Below are positions 7,568 to 17,080 of a stretch of 36,001 nt of DNA, piece after piece. How positions within the stretch are numbered: position 1 is the stretch's first letter; each line of letters begins with the position of its first letter. Origin of the DNA: Nitrospinota bacterium (GTDB lineage: Bacteria > Nitrospinota_A > UBA7883 > JACRGQ01); NCBI GenBank assembly GCA_016212275.1, contig JACRGR010000004.1, positions 1 to 36,001 of the forward strand. The letters run 5' to 3'. The notes below the pieces were generated by a model. That model worked only from the letters and a program-made list of their open reading frames with translations, did not search any database and was not told the DNA's origin. Both the position numbers and the translations under genes were made by a program.

Positions 7568-8676
7568 TGTTCGACTATACCTATTTGCCCGAAATGAACC
7601 TCATCCCCTACCTGGCGGAGATGATGGTGAAGATCGTGTTCATCTTTTCCATGAACATGGGGGTGTTCGCCCCCCTGCTCGGATGGGTGGAGCGCAAGCA
7701 GTCCGCGCTGATGCAGGACCGCATCGGCGCCAACCGCGCCGACATCTTCGGCTTCACCGTGTTCGGCCTTTTGCACACGCTTACCGACGCGATAAAGCTC
7801 CTGACGAAAGAGGACTTCATCCCGCGCGGCGCCGACCGCACCTTGCACTACCTCGCGCCGTTCATCGCCGTGGTGCCCGCGCTGGTGGCGTTCGCCGTCA
7901 TCCCGTTCGGCGGGCAGTACGAGCTGTGGGGCCACAAAGCCAACCTCGTGATAGCGGACCTGGACGTGGGGATGCTGTACATCTTCGCGGTGGCTTCGGT
8001 GGGCACCTACGGCGCGGTCATCGCGGGCTGGGCCTCGAACAACAACTGGTCGTTGCTCGGCGGTATCCGCGTGGGCGCGCAGATGCTTTCCTACGAAGTG
8101 GCGATGGGGCTTACCCTCGTCGGCATATTCATGGTGTACGGCACGCTCCGCATGACGGAGATCGGCGCGGCGCAGGAAAACTTCTTCCACTGGGGCATCT
8201 TCCTCCAGCCGGTCGGGTTCTTCCTCTTCATCGCCTGCGCGCTGGCCGAGAACAAGCGCACCCCGTTCGACATCCCGGAAGCGGAATCGGAACTGATCGC
8301 CGGGTATTTTACCGAATACTCCGGCCTGAAATTCGCCATGTTCTGGATGGCGGAGTTCCTCGAGATGGTGACGATCTCCGCGGTGCTGGTGGCGCTGTTC
8401 TTCGGCGGCTGGCAGATTCCGTTCGTCTCGCACCAGATGCTGGCGGACTTCTTCGGGTTCCTGGGGCCGAATCTCGCGCAGGTGGTCACGATGCTGATCC
8501 ACGTGGGCGTGTTCTGGGCCAAGGTCTGCCTGTGGATATTCATCCTGATGCTTATCCGGTGGACGCTCCCCCGGTTCCGCTACGACCAGGTGATGAAACT
8601 CGGCTGGAAGATCATCCTGCCGCTGGCGCTTATTAACATCGCCGTTACCGGCGCGGTCATCCTGTTGGTGCGGTGA
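7567..8676 (+). CDS. nuoH: NADH-quinone oxidoreductase subunit H
   Basis: Membrane subunit that links the quinone chamber to the proton-pumping arm. The 369 residues hold about eight to nine hydrophobic helices. Family motifs include LGWVERKQSALMQDRIGANR in the first loop, KEDFIPRGAD, and the acidic loop NKRTPFDIPEAESELIAGY. I start at 7567, where ATG overlaps the nuoD stop (TAATG); sequence before this is a frame shadow of nuoD. Its end overlaps nuoI by one base. Confidence 0.96.
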   Translation: MFDYTYLPEMNLIPYLAEMMVKIVFIFSMNMGVFAPLLGWVERKQSALMQDRIGANRADIFGFTVFGLLHTLTDAIKLLTKEDFIPRGADRTLHYLAPFIAVVPALVAFAVIPFGGQYELWGHKANLVIADLDVGMLYIFAVASVGTYGAVIAGWASNNNWSLLGGIRVGAQMLSYEVAMGLTLVGIFMVYGTLRMTEIGAAQENFFHWGIFLQPVGFFLFIACALAENKRTPFDIPEAESELIAGYFTEYSGLKFAMFWMAEFLEMVTISAVLVALFFGGWQIPFVSHQMLADFFGFLGPNLAQVVTMLIHVGVFWAKVCLWIFILMLIRWTLPRFRYDQVMKLGWKIILPLALINIAVTGAVILLVR

Positions 8677-9251
8677 TGGCGGGACAATATAAGAAGGTCA
8701 ATAGGGGCGTGACGCTGACGCTGTGGGAGCGCCTGTACATTCCGGAGGTCCTGCGCGGCATCATGATCACCGCGGGGCATTTCTTCCCGAACCTCATCAG
8801 CACGGCCAAGGCGTACATCACGGGCAAGCCGGAGCAGAGGAAGATAATGACCATCTACTATCCGGAAGAACTGCCCACGATACCCGAAGCGTACCGCGGC
8901 AGGCCGGTGCTGGTGCGCGGCGCGGACGGCAAGGAAAAATGCGTGGCCTGTGGCCTGTGCGAAGTGGCCTGCCCCCCCAAGTGCATCAGCCTCACTGGCG
9001 GCATGAGGGACGACGGCACCCGCTACCCCACCACCTACACGCTCAACGGCGCGGTCTGCATCTTCTGCGGCCTGTGCGAAGAGGCCTGCCCCGAAGAGGC
9101 CATCGTGATGAGCCACGACTACCAGAACCTGTGCGAGTACGACCGCTCGCTGATGGTCTATGACAAGGAGGCGCTCCTCATCCCGCAGGAAAAGCTCACG
9201 CGGCGCCTGGACTACATTCGACGGAGGATGTACAGCAAATGCAATTATTGA
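8676..9251 (+). CDS. nuoI: NADH-quinone oxidoreductase subunit I
   Basis: Peripheral subunit with two [4Fe-4S] clusters (N6a/N6b) of ferredoxin type. The 191-residue protein shows CVACGLCEVACP (Cys89, 92, 95, 99) and CIFCGLCEEACPEEAI (Cys128, 131, 134, 138). The N-terminus has the amphipathic stretch typical of NuoI. The ATG at 8676 overlaps the nuoH stop as TGATG; a GTG one codon upstream is possible. Confidence 0.95.
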   Translation: MAGQYKKVNRGVTLTLWERLYIPEVLRGIMITAGHFFPNLISTAKAYITGKPEQRKIMTIYYPEELPTIPEAYRGRPVLVRGADGKEKCVACGLCEVACPPKCISLTGGMRDDGTRYPTTYTLNGAVCIFCGLCEEACPEEAIVMSHDYQNLCEYDRSLMVYDKEALLIPQEKLTRRLDYIRRRMYSKCNY

Positions 9252-9736
9252 TGTTCTACGGGTTCGGCTTTTTCGCGCTGTTCGGCGCGATAGGCATGGT
9301 GATGAGCCGCCAGCCGGTGATGAGCGCCCTGTTGCTCATCGTGAACATGTTCTGCCTGGCCGGGCTGTACGCCCAACTGGACGCGCACGTCATCGCGGCG
9401 CTTCAGCTTATCGTGTACGCCGGCGCCGTGATGGTGCTGGTGTTGTTCGTCATCATGCTGTTGAACCTGCGCGAAAAGCAGGGGATCGTTTCCAAGCACC
9501 AAGTGGCCCTGCAGGCCGTGGGCATCTCCGCGCTCGGCTTCTTCGTCACCGCCATCATCGCCCGGCTGGAGCCGGGAAAACTTCCCGCGGCCAAGGAACC
9601 CGCCGAAGGGTTCGGCACCATGGCCGCCGTGGGGAAACTGCTGTTCACCGACTACCTCCTGCCGTTTGAGATCGCCTCGGTGCTTTTGCTGGCGGCCATG
9701 GTGGGGGCGGTCATTTTGGCAAAGAGCAAGGTGTGA
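9239..9736 (+). CDS. nuoJ: NADH-quinone oxidoreductase subunit J
   Basis: Membrane-arm subunit with five predicted helices in 165 residues, including the conserved [17 protein letters not shown] stretch of helix 3. The ATG at 9239 overlaps the nuoI end by 13 bases and has GGAGG about ten bases upstream; an ATG at 9251 would also be in frame. Full length. Confidence 0.94.
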   Translation: MQLLMFYGFGFFALFGAIGMVMSRQPVMSALLLIVNMFCLAGLYAQLDAHVIAALQLIVYAGAVMVLVLFVIMLLNLREKQGIVSKHQVALQAVGISALGFFVTAIIARLEPGKLPAAKEPAEGFGTMAAVGKLLFTDYLLPFEIASVLLLAAMVGAVILAKSKV

Positions 9737-9737
9737 T

Positions 9738-10043
9738 ATGCCGGTACCGTTGAACCATTACCTGATACTCTCCGGCCTGCTGTTCGCCATCGGCGTGGTG
9801 GGCGTGATCACGCGGCGCAACGCGCTTATCGTATACATGAGCATCGAGCTGATGCTCAACGCGGTGAACCTCACGTTCATCGCGTTCTCGCGCCACTTGG
9901 GGGATATGGGCGGCCACATGTTCACCTTCATGGTGATGGCCGTCGCCGCCGCCGAGGCGGCCGTGGGTCTTGCTATCGTTATTTCGCTGTTCCGCACCCG
10001 CCAGACGGTGGACGTGGACGACGTGAACCTGCTGAAAGGATGA
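9738..10043 (+). CDS. nuoK: NADH-quinone oxidoreductase subunit K
   Basis: Small antiporter-like (MrpC-type) membrane subunit of 101 residues with three helices. The conserved glutamates are visible in [13 protein letters not shown] and in [13 protein letters not shown]. The ATG lies one base after the nuoJ stop, behind AAGGTG. Sequence before 9738 in this frame is a shadow of nuoJ. Confidence 0.95.
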   Translation: MPVPLNHYLILSGLLFAIGVVGVITRRNALIVYMSIELMLNAVNLTFIAFSRHLGDMGGHMFTFMVMAVAAAEAAVGLAIVISLFRTRQTVDVDDVNLLKG

Positions 10044-10048
10044 ACTGA

Positions 10049-11977
10049 ATGGGCGGCATGCTTTGGCTTATCGTTCTGCTCCCTCTCATGGGGGCGGCGG
10101 TTAACGGATTTTTCGGGAAGAACCTGCCGAAACCGGCGGTGTACGCCGTGGCGCTCGGCTCCACCGGGCTTTCATTCGCGCTGGCCGTGCTGGCGTTCAT
10201 GGAGCTTGTCGCCATGCCCGCCGACGCGCGTGTGGTGAACAACGTGATCTACGACTGGATAACGGCGGGCGACCTGAACGTGGCCGTGAACTTCCTGCTC
10301 GATCCGCTTTCCGGCCTGTGGATGCTGGTGGTGACGGGCGTCGGCTTCCTGATCCACGTTTATTCCGTGGGCTACATGAGCCACGACCGGACGTTCTGGA
10401 AATTCTTCAGCTACCTGAACCTGTTCATGTTCTCCATGCTCATGCTGGTGCTGGGCGGGAACTTCCTGCTGATGTTCATCGGCTGGGAAGGGGTGGGGTT
10501 GTGCTCCTATCTGCTCATCGGGTACGACTACCACCGCACCGCCGCCGCGGTCGCGGGCAAAAAGGCGTTCGTGATGAACCGCATCGGCGACTTCGGCTTC
10601 ATCCTCGCCATCATGCTCATCTTCGTGGTGTTCGGCACGCTCGATTACCACGGCGTGTTTTCGCAGGCGCATGAAAAGCTGGTGGCGGGCGGCACGGTGG
10701 TCACGGCCATCACGCTCCTGCTCTTTTTGGGCGCCACCGGAAAATCGGCGCAGATACCGCTGTACACCTGGCTTCCGGACGCGATGGAAGGCCCCACCCC
10801 CGTGTCGGCCCTCATCCACGCGGCCACCATGGTCACGGCGGGCGTGTACATGCTCTGCCGGACCTCCATATTGTTCAACATGGCCCCATTCACCATGACG
10901 GTGGTGGCCGTCATCGGGTGCGCCACGGCGGTGTTCGCGGCGACCATCGGCCTTTTCCAAAAGGACATCAAGCGGGTGCTGGCGTACTCCACCGTTTCGC
11001 AACTGGGCTACATGTTCATGGCGTGCGGCGTGGGCGCGTATGTGGCGGCGGCGTTCCATGTGATGACGCACGCGTTCTTCAAGGCCTGCCTGTTCCTCGG
11101 TTCCGGCTCCGTCATCCACTCGATGGGCGGCGAACAGAACATGGAGAAGATGGGAGCATTGAAAAAGCACATGCCCCAGACCTACTGGACGTTTTTGATC
11201 TCCACGCTGGCGATAGCGGGCATCTTCCCGTTCGCCGGTTTTTTCTCAAAGGACGAAATACTGGCCGAAACATTCGGCTCCGGCCACACCGCCTTGTGGG
11301 TCATCGCCACGGTGGCGGCGGGCGTGACCGCCTTTTACATGTTCCGCGCGGTGTTCCTCACATTCCACGGCAAAAGCCGTGTGGATCACGAAGTGGAGCA
11401 CCACCTGCATGAATCGCCGTATGTGATGACGCTCCCGCTCATCATTTTGGCGTTCCTCGCCACAGTGGGCGGCTTTTTGGGCATCCCGATCATCGAGGGG
11501 GCCAACGTGCTTCACAATTTCCTTGGCCCGGTGTTCGCGCAGGGCGCGGAACATGCCGCCGAGCATGGCGGCGGGCACTCGCTGGAGCTTGAGCTTGGCC
11601 TGATGGGGCTTTCGCTGGGCGTGGCCATCACCGGCATCGCGCTGGCCTACTACTTCTTCCTGAAAAATCCGGCGGCGGCGGAACGGATGCAAAAGAGCTA
11701 TCAGGGCATCCATACCCTCGTCTTCAACAAGTACTACATTGACGAACTGTACGACTGGCTGTTCACCCGCCCCATCGTGCGGGCCAGCCGCGAAATATTG
11801 CACAAGATCGTGGACGTACAGATAATTGACGGCCTTGTGAACGGCGTGGCCTCGTTCTTCATGGGGCTTAGCTCCGTGGCGCGGCGGCTCCAGTCGGGCC
11901 TTATCCGCGACTACGCCCTGACCATGGCGGTGGCGTTCGTCCTGCTGGCCGGGTTCTACCTGTGGGGAGGCCGCTGA
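10049..11977 (+). CDS. nuoL: NADH-quinone oxidoreductase subunit L
   Basis: Distal proton-pumping subunit (MrpA-type antiporter homologue). The 642-residue protein includes the GWEGVGLCSYLLIGY motif, GKSAQIPLYTWLPDAMEGP and the conserved lysine-bearing loop FQKDIKRVLAYSTVSQLGYM. A long C-terminal part after about residue 500 corresponds to the lateral helix region typical of NuoL. Ribosome site AAGGATG precedes the ATG, five bases after nuoK. Full length. Confidence 0.95.
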   Translation: MGGMLWLIVLLPLMGAAVNGFFGKNLPKPAVYAVALGSTGLSFALAVLAFMELVAMPADARVVNNVIYDWITAGDLNVAVNFLLDPLSGLWMLVVTGVGFLIHVYSVGYMSHDRTFWKFFSYLNLFMFSMLMLVLGGNFLLMFIGWEGVGLCSYLLIGYDYHRTAAAVAGKKAFVMNRIGDFGFILAIMLIFVVFGTLDYHGVFSQAHEKLVAGGTVVTAITLLLFLGATGKSAQIPLYTWLPDAMEGPTPVSALIHAATMVTAGVYMLCRTSILFNMAPFTMTVVAVIGCATAVFAATIGLFQKDIKRVLAYSTVSQLGYMFMACGVGAYVAAAFHVMTHAFFKACLFLGSGSVIHSMGGEQNMEKMGALKKHMPQTYWTFLISTLAIAGIFPFAGFFSKDEILAETFGSGHTALWVIATVAAGVTAFYMFRAVFLTFHGKSRVDHEVEHHLHESPYVMTLPLIILAFLATVGGFLGIPIIEGANVLHNFLGPVFAQGAEHAAEHGGGHSLELELGLMGLSLGVAITGIALAYYFFLKNPAAAERMQKSYQGIHTLVFNKYYIDELYDWLFTRPIVRASREILHKIVDVQIIDGLVNGVASFFMGLSSVARRLQSGLIRDYALTMAVAFVLLAGFYLWGGR

Positions 11978-13602
11978 TGTTGCTGTCCGCCGTAACTTTC
12001 ATTCCGTTGGCCGGCGTACTGGCCATTCTGTTCGTCGGCGCGAAGAATGAGAACCTCATCCGCATCATCACGCTGGTCACCGGACTGGCGGACTTGGCCG
12101 CCTCCCTGTTGCTGTGGACCGGGTTCAACGACGCCACGGCGGAAATGCAGTTCGTGGAGCGCATTCCGTGGATTTCCGGCTGGGGCGCGGAATACTACAT
12201 GGGGATAGACGGCATATCGCTCCTGATGGTCATTTTGACTACCGTCACCTGCGTTATCTGCTACCTCGCCACCTGGACCGCCATCGAGCGGAACGTGAAG
12301 GAGTTCAACATCGCCATGCTGGTGCTCCAGACGGCGATGATCGGCGTGTTCTGCGCGCTGGACTTCCTCCTCTTCTATGTGTTCTGGGAAATGATGCTCA
12401 TTCCGATGTACCTCCTTATTGGCGTGTGGGGCGGCAAGCGGCGCATTTACGCCACCGTGAAGTTCTTCATTTACACGATGGCGGGTTCGGTGCTGATGCT
12501 CCTGGCGATACTGGTACTGTACTTCGAGTATCACTCCAGGACCGGGGTTTATACATTCGACATCCTGAAATATTACGGGCTGGGCTTGGATCCGGTGCTG
12601 GCCTACGGGCTTTTCCTGTGCTTCTTTATCGCGTTCGCCATCAAGGTGCCGGTGTTCCCGTTCCACACCTGGTTGCCGGACGCGCACGTCGAGGCCCCCA
12701 CGGCCGGCTCGGTCATTCTGGCCGGCGTGTTGCTGAAAATGGGCACATACGGCTTTTTGAGGTTTTCTCTCCCGCTCTTCCCGGAGGCCGCGCAGGCCGC
12801 CGCGTGGTGGATCAGCTGGCTGGCGCTCATCGGGATTGTGTACGGCGCGCTGGTGGCGATGGTACAGGAAGACATCAAGAAGCTGGTGGCATACTCCTCC
12901 GTCAGCCACCTCGGGTTCGTGGTGCTGGGCACATTCGCCTTCAACCTTCGGGGCATCGAGGGGGGCGTCATGCAGATGATAAACCACGGCATCTCCACCG
13001 GGGCGCTGTTCCTCATCGTCGGCATCCTGTACGAACGGCGGCACACGCGCGAGATCGGGGAATACGGCGGCATCACCCGCATTATGCCCAAGTTCGCCGT
13101 GGTGTTCATGATCGTCACGCTGTCGTCCATCGGACTGCCGCTGACCAACGGGTTCGTTGGCGAGTTCATGATCCTGCTCGGCGTGTTCGAGGCGAACAAG
13201 ATATACGCGGCGGTGGCCGCCACTGGCGTGATCTTCGGCGCGGTGTACATGCTGTGGATGTTCCAGCGCGTGATGTTCGGCGAAGTGACGAACGAGAAGA
13301 ACAAAAACCTCCCGGACCTCACCACACGCGAGTTCGTATACATGACGCCGCTCATCGTCCTCATCTTCGTGCTGGGGGTATATCCGAACCCGGTGATCAA
13401 GAAGATGGAGGCATCGGTGAAGCATCTGGTGACGGTGGTGGAGAAAAAGGGGGCCTGTTGCCCGCCGTCCGCGCACGCGGCGGAGAATGCGCCCGCGCCG
13501 GGAGTGCCCGCCACCGATGGGCATGAACACCACGCGATGGAATCCGTACCGCACACCGACGGCCATGCCGACCATACCGCAACTGAAGAGAAGAGGGACT
13601 GA
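11977..13602 (+). CDS. nuoM: NADH-quinone oxidoreductase subunit M with His/Cys-rich C-terminal tail
   Basis: Proton-pumping antiporter-like subunit. The 541 residues contain FYVFWEMMLIPMYLLIGVWG, FPFHTWLPDAHVEAPTAGSV and EDIKKLVAYSSVSHLGFV, all standard for NuoM. The ATG at 11977 sits on the nuoL stop (TGATG) and follows GGGGAGG. After the last membrane helix the protein continues with a tail of about 53 residues holding seven histidines and a Cys-Cys pair (for example DGHEHHAME), which is not part of the usual NuoM fold. The tail could bind metal or may simply be a species-specific extension. Confidence 0.95.
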   Translation: MLLSAVTFIPLAGVLAILFVGAKNENLIRIITLVTGLADLAASLLLWTGFNDATAEMQFVERIPWISGWGAEYYMGIDGISLLMVILTTVTCVICYLATWTAIERNVKEFNIAMLVLQTAMIGVFCALDFLLFYVFWEMMLIPMYLLIGVWGGKRRIYATVKFFIYTMAGSVLMLLAILVLYFEYHSRTGVYTFDILKYYGLGLDPVLAYGLFLCFFIAFAIKVPVFPFHTWLPDAHVEAPTAGSVILAGVLLKMGTYGFLRFSLPLFPEAAQAAAWWISWLALIGIVYGALVAMVQEDIKKLVAYSSVSHLGFVVLGTFAFNLRGIEGGVMQMINHGISTGALFLIVGILYERRHTREIGEYGGITRIMPKFAVVFMIVTLSSIGLPLTNGFVGEFMILLGVFEANKIYAAVAATGVIFGAVYMLWMFQRVMFGEVTNEKNKNLPDLTTREFVYMTPLIVLIFVLGVYPNPVIKKMEASVKHLVTVVEKKGACCPPSAHAAENAPAPGVPATDGHEHHAMESVPHTDGHADHTATEEKRD

Positions 13603-15041
13603 TGGTTCTGCCGATAGTTGATTTTGGGGCCGTGGCGCCGGAGCTGGCGCTTACCGTATTCGCCTGTCTGCTCCTGTTCGCGGGGGTCTTTCTAAAGGAA
13701 AACGGCAGGGCCGTGAACCCGTGGCTGGCGCTGGCCGGCGTATTGGTGGCTTCGGCATACGCCGCTTGTCCGGCGGAGCCGCATGTGTCGTTCTCCGGCA
13801 TGTACGCCGCCGATCGGTTCACCCAGTTCTTCAAGCTGATGTTCCTGCTCGGCACGGGACTCACGATCCTTATTTCGGCGAAATATTCCGACGACGAACG
13901 GATAAACCACGGCGAATATTACGCGCTCCTGCTGTTCGCCACGGTGGGCATGATGATCATGGCGGCGGGGTCCGACATGATAGTCATCTTCCTCGGCCTG
14001 GAACTGCTCTCCATCTCGCTGTACGCGCTTGCCGGGTACACGCGCATGCGGGCGGAGTCGAACGAGGCGGCGCTCAAGTATTTCCTTCTGGGCGGCTTCG
14101 CCGCGGGCTTTTTGTTGTACGGCATGGCGCTCATTTACGGCTCCACGGGACATACCGGTCTTTTCGGGATCGCGAAGGCGGTTTCGCACGGGTCGCCCAA
14201 CTACACCCTGCTGACCATCGGCTCCATCCTCCTGTTGGTGGGCTTGGGGTTCAAGGTGGCGGCGGTGCCATTCCACCAGTGGACGCCGGACGTTTACCAG
14301 GGATCCCCGGTGCCGGTTACGGCGTTCATGTCCGCCGGGCCGAAAGCGGCCGTGCTGGCCGTGATGATTCGGGTATTCGAGCAGTCGGTGGCATTCATGA
14401 ACGTGGACTGGACCGCGTGGATAACCGTGCTGGCGGTGATGACAATGACCGTGGGGAACATCGCGGCGCTGGTGCAAACCGACGCCAAGCGGATGCTGGC
14501 GTTCTCCTCCATATCGCATGCGGGGTACGCGATGGTCGGCCTTGCCGCGGCGAACAAAGGGGGCATTTCCGCCGTCCTTTTGTACATGCTTGTTTACACG
14601 TTCATGAACATCGGCGCGTTCGGCATACTGGCGCTGGTGGCGCGCAAAGGGGAGCAACGCACGCGAATGGCGGACTTCACCGGCTTCGCTTACACCAACC
14701 CCGGACTGGCGGTGGTGATGACGATACTGGTGTTCTCGCTGGCGGGCATTCCGCCGATGGCCGGGTTCATCGCGAAGTTCTACATCTTCATGTCGGCGGT
14801 TGAAGCGGGGCAGTACTTCCTGGTGTTCGCGGCGGTGGTGAACTCCGCCATCGGCATCTATTACTACCTGCGGTTCACCGTGTACATGTACATGAAGGAT
14901 CCGGCGGAGCAACTGCCGCCGCTGAAAGCCTCCGTGGGGCTTTTGTTGGCCCTTGTCATCTCGCTGTACGGCGTATTGCGGCTGGGCGTGGCCCCCGGCC
15001 CGTACCTCGAAATGGCGGCCAAGGCGCTCCTTTCGTTCTAG
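13602..15041 (+). CDS. nuoN: NADH-quinone oxidoreductase subunit N
   Basis: Third antiporter-like pumping subunit and last gene of the operon. The 479 residues include FLGLELLSISLYALAGY, FHQWTPDVYQGSPVPVTAF and QTDAKRMLAFSSISHAGYAM. The ATG overlaps the nuoM stop by one base. No strong hairpin terminator is visible in the 70-base gap that follows. Confidence 0.95.
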   Translation: MVLPIVDFGAVAPELALTVFACLLLFAGVFLKENGRAVNPWLALAGVLVASAYAACPAEPHVSFSGMYAADRFTQFFKLMFLLGTGLTILISAKYSDDERINHGEYYALLLFATVGMMIMAAGSDMIVIFLGLELLSISLYALAGYTRMRAESNEAALKYFLLGGFAAGFLLYGMALIYGSTGHTGLFGIAKAVSHGSPNYTLLTIGSILLLVGLGFKVAAVPFHQWTPDVYQGSPVPVTAFMSAGPKAAVLAVMIRVFEQSVAFMNVDWTAWITVLAVMTMTVGNIAALVQTDAKRMLAFSSISHAGYAMVGLAAANKGGISAVLLYMLVYTFMNIGAFGILALVARKGEQRTRMADFTGFAYTNPGLAVVMTILVFSLAGIPPMAGFIAKFYIFMSAVEAGQYFLVFAAVVNSAIGIYYYLRFTVYMYMKDPAEQLPPLKASVGLLLALVISLYGVLRLGVAPGPYLEMAAKALLSF

Positions 15042-15077
15042 CCTTTCCCCTATTTTTACAGCGGCGTTCTCATCGCT

Positions 15078-15105
15078 TTGAGGATGCCATGCGCGGGGAT
15101 ACAAT
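15078..15105 (+). promoter_or_regulatory. promoter of holB, possibly giving a leaderless mRNA
   Basis: TTGAGG (15078-15083) and TACAAT (15100-15105) are 16 bases apart. Only six bases separate the -10 element from the holB ATG at 15112, so the transcript would be expected to start at or next to the start codon. No proper Shine-Dalgarno is present, in agreement with leaderless translation. Based on sequence only. Confidence 0.45.
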
Positions 15106-15111
15106 AGCCGG

Positions 15112-16113
15112 ATGCAAATAAAGTTCGACGATATTTGGGGCCAACCGGCGGCGCTGGGGGTCCTTTCGCAAAACGTGGCGCGGGACAAAGTGGCGTCCGC
15201 CTACTTGTTCAGCGGCCCGCAAGGAACTGGAAAGACAAAAGCCGCCATGGCCTTCGCCAACGCATTGCTATGCCCATCGGATGGCGATAGGCCGTGCGGC
15301 CACTGCCGGGCCTGCACGATGTTCGCGGCGGGGAGCCACCCGGATTCTTTCAGCGTTTCTCCCGATGGCGTGATGATAAAGATAGAGCAGGTGCGCGACC
15401 TTATCGCCGCGATCGGTTTGAAGTCCTATATGGGGGGGCGGAAAGTGTGCCTGATGTTGGAAGCGGAGGCGATGAACCGCACCACGGCGAACGCGTTTTT
15501 AAAGACGCTGGAGGAACCACCGGGGGATACGGTGCTTATCCTCGTTTCGTCCAACCCCGCCGGGCTTTTGCCCACCATCGTGTCCCGGTGCCGGATGGTG
15601 CGGTTCGTGCCGATGGAGCCAGAGGCGCTGGCCCCGTTGTTGGAAGAAAGGTTGTCGGTGGACCATGGCGATGCGCTTCGGCTTGCCTGGCTGGCGCAGG
15701 GGTGCCCCGGCAGGGCGCTGGGCGGCGGTGTGGAGCAGGTTCGTCAAGTGGACGACGCGGCCCAAAGCCTTTTGGCCGCGCTTCCCCGGATGACTCCGGA
15801 TGAGGTAGTGCAATTCGCCGGGGAGTGGAAAAACAGGCGGGAGGACCTTCCGGCGCTCCTTGAGCGGCTGGCGGAAGCCCTGCGGCTGGCCCAAACACGG
15901 CATTTGACTGGCGCATCTGGTACAATAGATAAAGGAAGGAATGCGCTCGAGGAGATACCGGATGAGCGGCTGATGGACTGCTTTGACCTGATAATGGAGT
16001 CCCGCCCCGCTTTGGTGTTCAACCCAAATGTTCAGCTTTTCCTTGAAGCGTTAGTGTTTAATTTACAGTCCATAGTGACGAAAGGATACCCCGTTGGAAC
16101 GGAATCTTATTGA
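15112..16113 (+). CDS. holB: DNA polymerase III delta' subunit
   Basis: Clamp-loader subunit of the replicative polymerase. The 333-residue protein has a P-loop GPQGTGKT (35-42), a zinc-binding set of four cysteines (54, 62, 65, 68), the LKTLEEPP region and a SRC motif (IVSRCRMVRF). The start at 15112 gives the usual KFDDIWGQ opening. The 3' end overlaps the next gene by 20 bases. A holB-ricT pair is also found in Bacillus, which supports both names. Confidence 0.88.
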   Translation: MQIKFDDIWGQPAALGVLSQNVARDKVASAYLFSGPQGTGKTKAAMAFANALLCPSDGDRPCGHCRACTMFAAGSHPDSFSVSPDGVMIKIEQVRDLIAAIGLKSYMGGRKVCLMLEAEAMNRTTANAFLKTLEEPPGDTVLILVSSNPAGLLPTIVSRCRMVRFVPMEPEALAPLLEERLSVDHGDALRLAWLAQGCPGRALGGGVEQVRQVDDAAQSLLAALPRMTPDEVVQFAGEWKNRREDLPALLERLAEALRLAQTRHLTGASGTIDKGRNALEEIPDERLMDCFDLIMESRPALVFNPNVQLFLEALVFNLQSIVTKGYPVGTESY

Positions 16114-17071
16114 GAACGATTTTACGGTGGCGGTCACGTTCCGCCACAACATGCGCCCGGTGGAATACCGGTGCAACCACTTGGAATTGCGGGTGGGAGA
16201 CACGGTGGTGGTGGATAGCGAACGCGGCGCCGCCATAGCCACGGTGGAGCGTTCGCGGATGAAGGCCAAGGGGCGTTGTTGCACCCGCCAGATCCGCAAT
16301 GTGATCCGCAAGGCCACCCCGCATGATCTGGAGGTGGACAAGCGGAACAGCGAAAAGGAACAGGCGATTTACCGCGCCGCGCGCCAGAAGATATCCGACG
16401 GCGAACTGCGGATGAAGCTCAGCCACGCGGAAATGAGCTTCGACGAAAAGCGCGCCATCCTCTACTTCACCTCGGAGGATAGGGTGGATTTCCGCGACAT
16501 GGTGAAAAGCCTGGCGGCCGAAATGAACGTGCGGATAGAGATGCGCCAGGTGGGCGTGCGCGATGAAGCGCGGATATTGGGCGGGTGCGGCATCTGCGGG
16601 TTCAAGCTGTGCTGTTCCTCGTTCCTTCCGGATTTCATGCCGGTCTCCATCCGCATGGCGAAGGACCAGAACCTCTCACTCAACCCCACGAAAATTTCCG
16701 GCGTGTGCGGGCGGCTGATGTGTTGCCTGATGTACGAGCAGGATTTTTACAAGGAAATGCAAAAAACCGTGCCGCGCACCGGCAAAACGGTCATCACCCC
16801 CGAAGGGCGCGGCAAGGTGCTGGTGGCGGATTTCCTGCGCTCCCGCGTCACCGTCATGGTGGAGGGGGACAAGGGGATAATGACGTTCGAGGCCGCGCAG
16901 GTGCAACCCGCGTATCCCACGCAACCGCAGGGCAAGCCGCGGCAAGGCGGCCAACGGCAGAGGCAGGAAAGGCCGCGCCCGGACGACAGGCCGGTGGATA
17001 AACCGGTGGATCAGGCCGTGCAAGAGGCGTTGGAAGAGAACGGCAACGGCGACGACGAACCGGCGGAATAG
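16094..17071 (+). CDS. ricT: PSP1-domain protein, RicT/YaaT family
   Basis: Cytoplasmic protein of the PSP1 family; in Bacillus the homologue RicT (YaaT) works with RicA and RicF and binds Fe-S, affecting RNA processing. The 325-residue protein shows the diagnostic cysteine motifs GGCGICGFKLCCSSFL and SGVCGRLMCCLMYEQ with PVSIRMAKDQNLSLNP between them. The C-terminus is a charged Gln/Arg/Pro-rich tail of about 50 residues. The start is TTG at 16094 with AAAGGA upstream; it lies inside the holB end. Confidence 0.85.
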   Translation: MERNLIENDFTVAVTFRHNMRPVEYRCNHLELRVGDTVVVDSERGAAIATVERSRMKAKGRCCTRQIRNVIRKATPHDLEVDKRNSEKEQAIYRAARQKISDGELRMKLSHAEMSFDEKRAILYFTSEDRVDFRDMVKSLAAEMNVRIEMRQVGVRDEARILGGCGICGFKLCCSSFLPDFMPVSIRMAKDQNLSLNPTKISGVCGRLMCCLMYEQDFYKEMQKTVPRTGKTVITPEGRGKVLVADFLRSRVTVMVEGDKGIMTFEAAQVQPAYPTQPQGKPRQGGQRQRQERPRPDDRPVDKPVDQAVQEALEENGNGDDEPAE

Positions 17072-17080
17072 CCCCCGGCG

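Noticed and set aside
11956-13575. 539-codon minus-strand open frame opposite nuoM
   Set aside because: His/Arg-rich antisense shadow of a clear membrane-protein gene.
15906-15925. Promoter inside holB driving ricT (TTGACT then TACAAT)
   Set aside because: The two hexamers are only about 11-12 bases apart, too close for a sigma-70 promoter.
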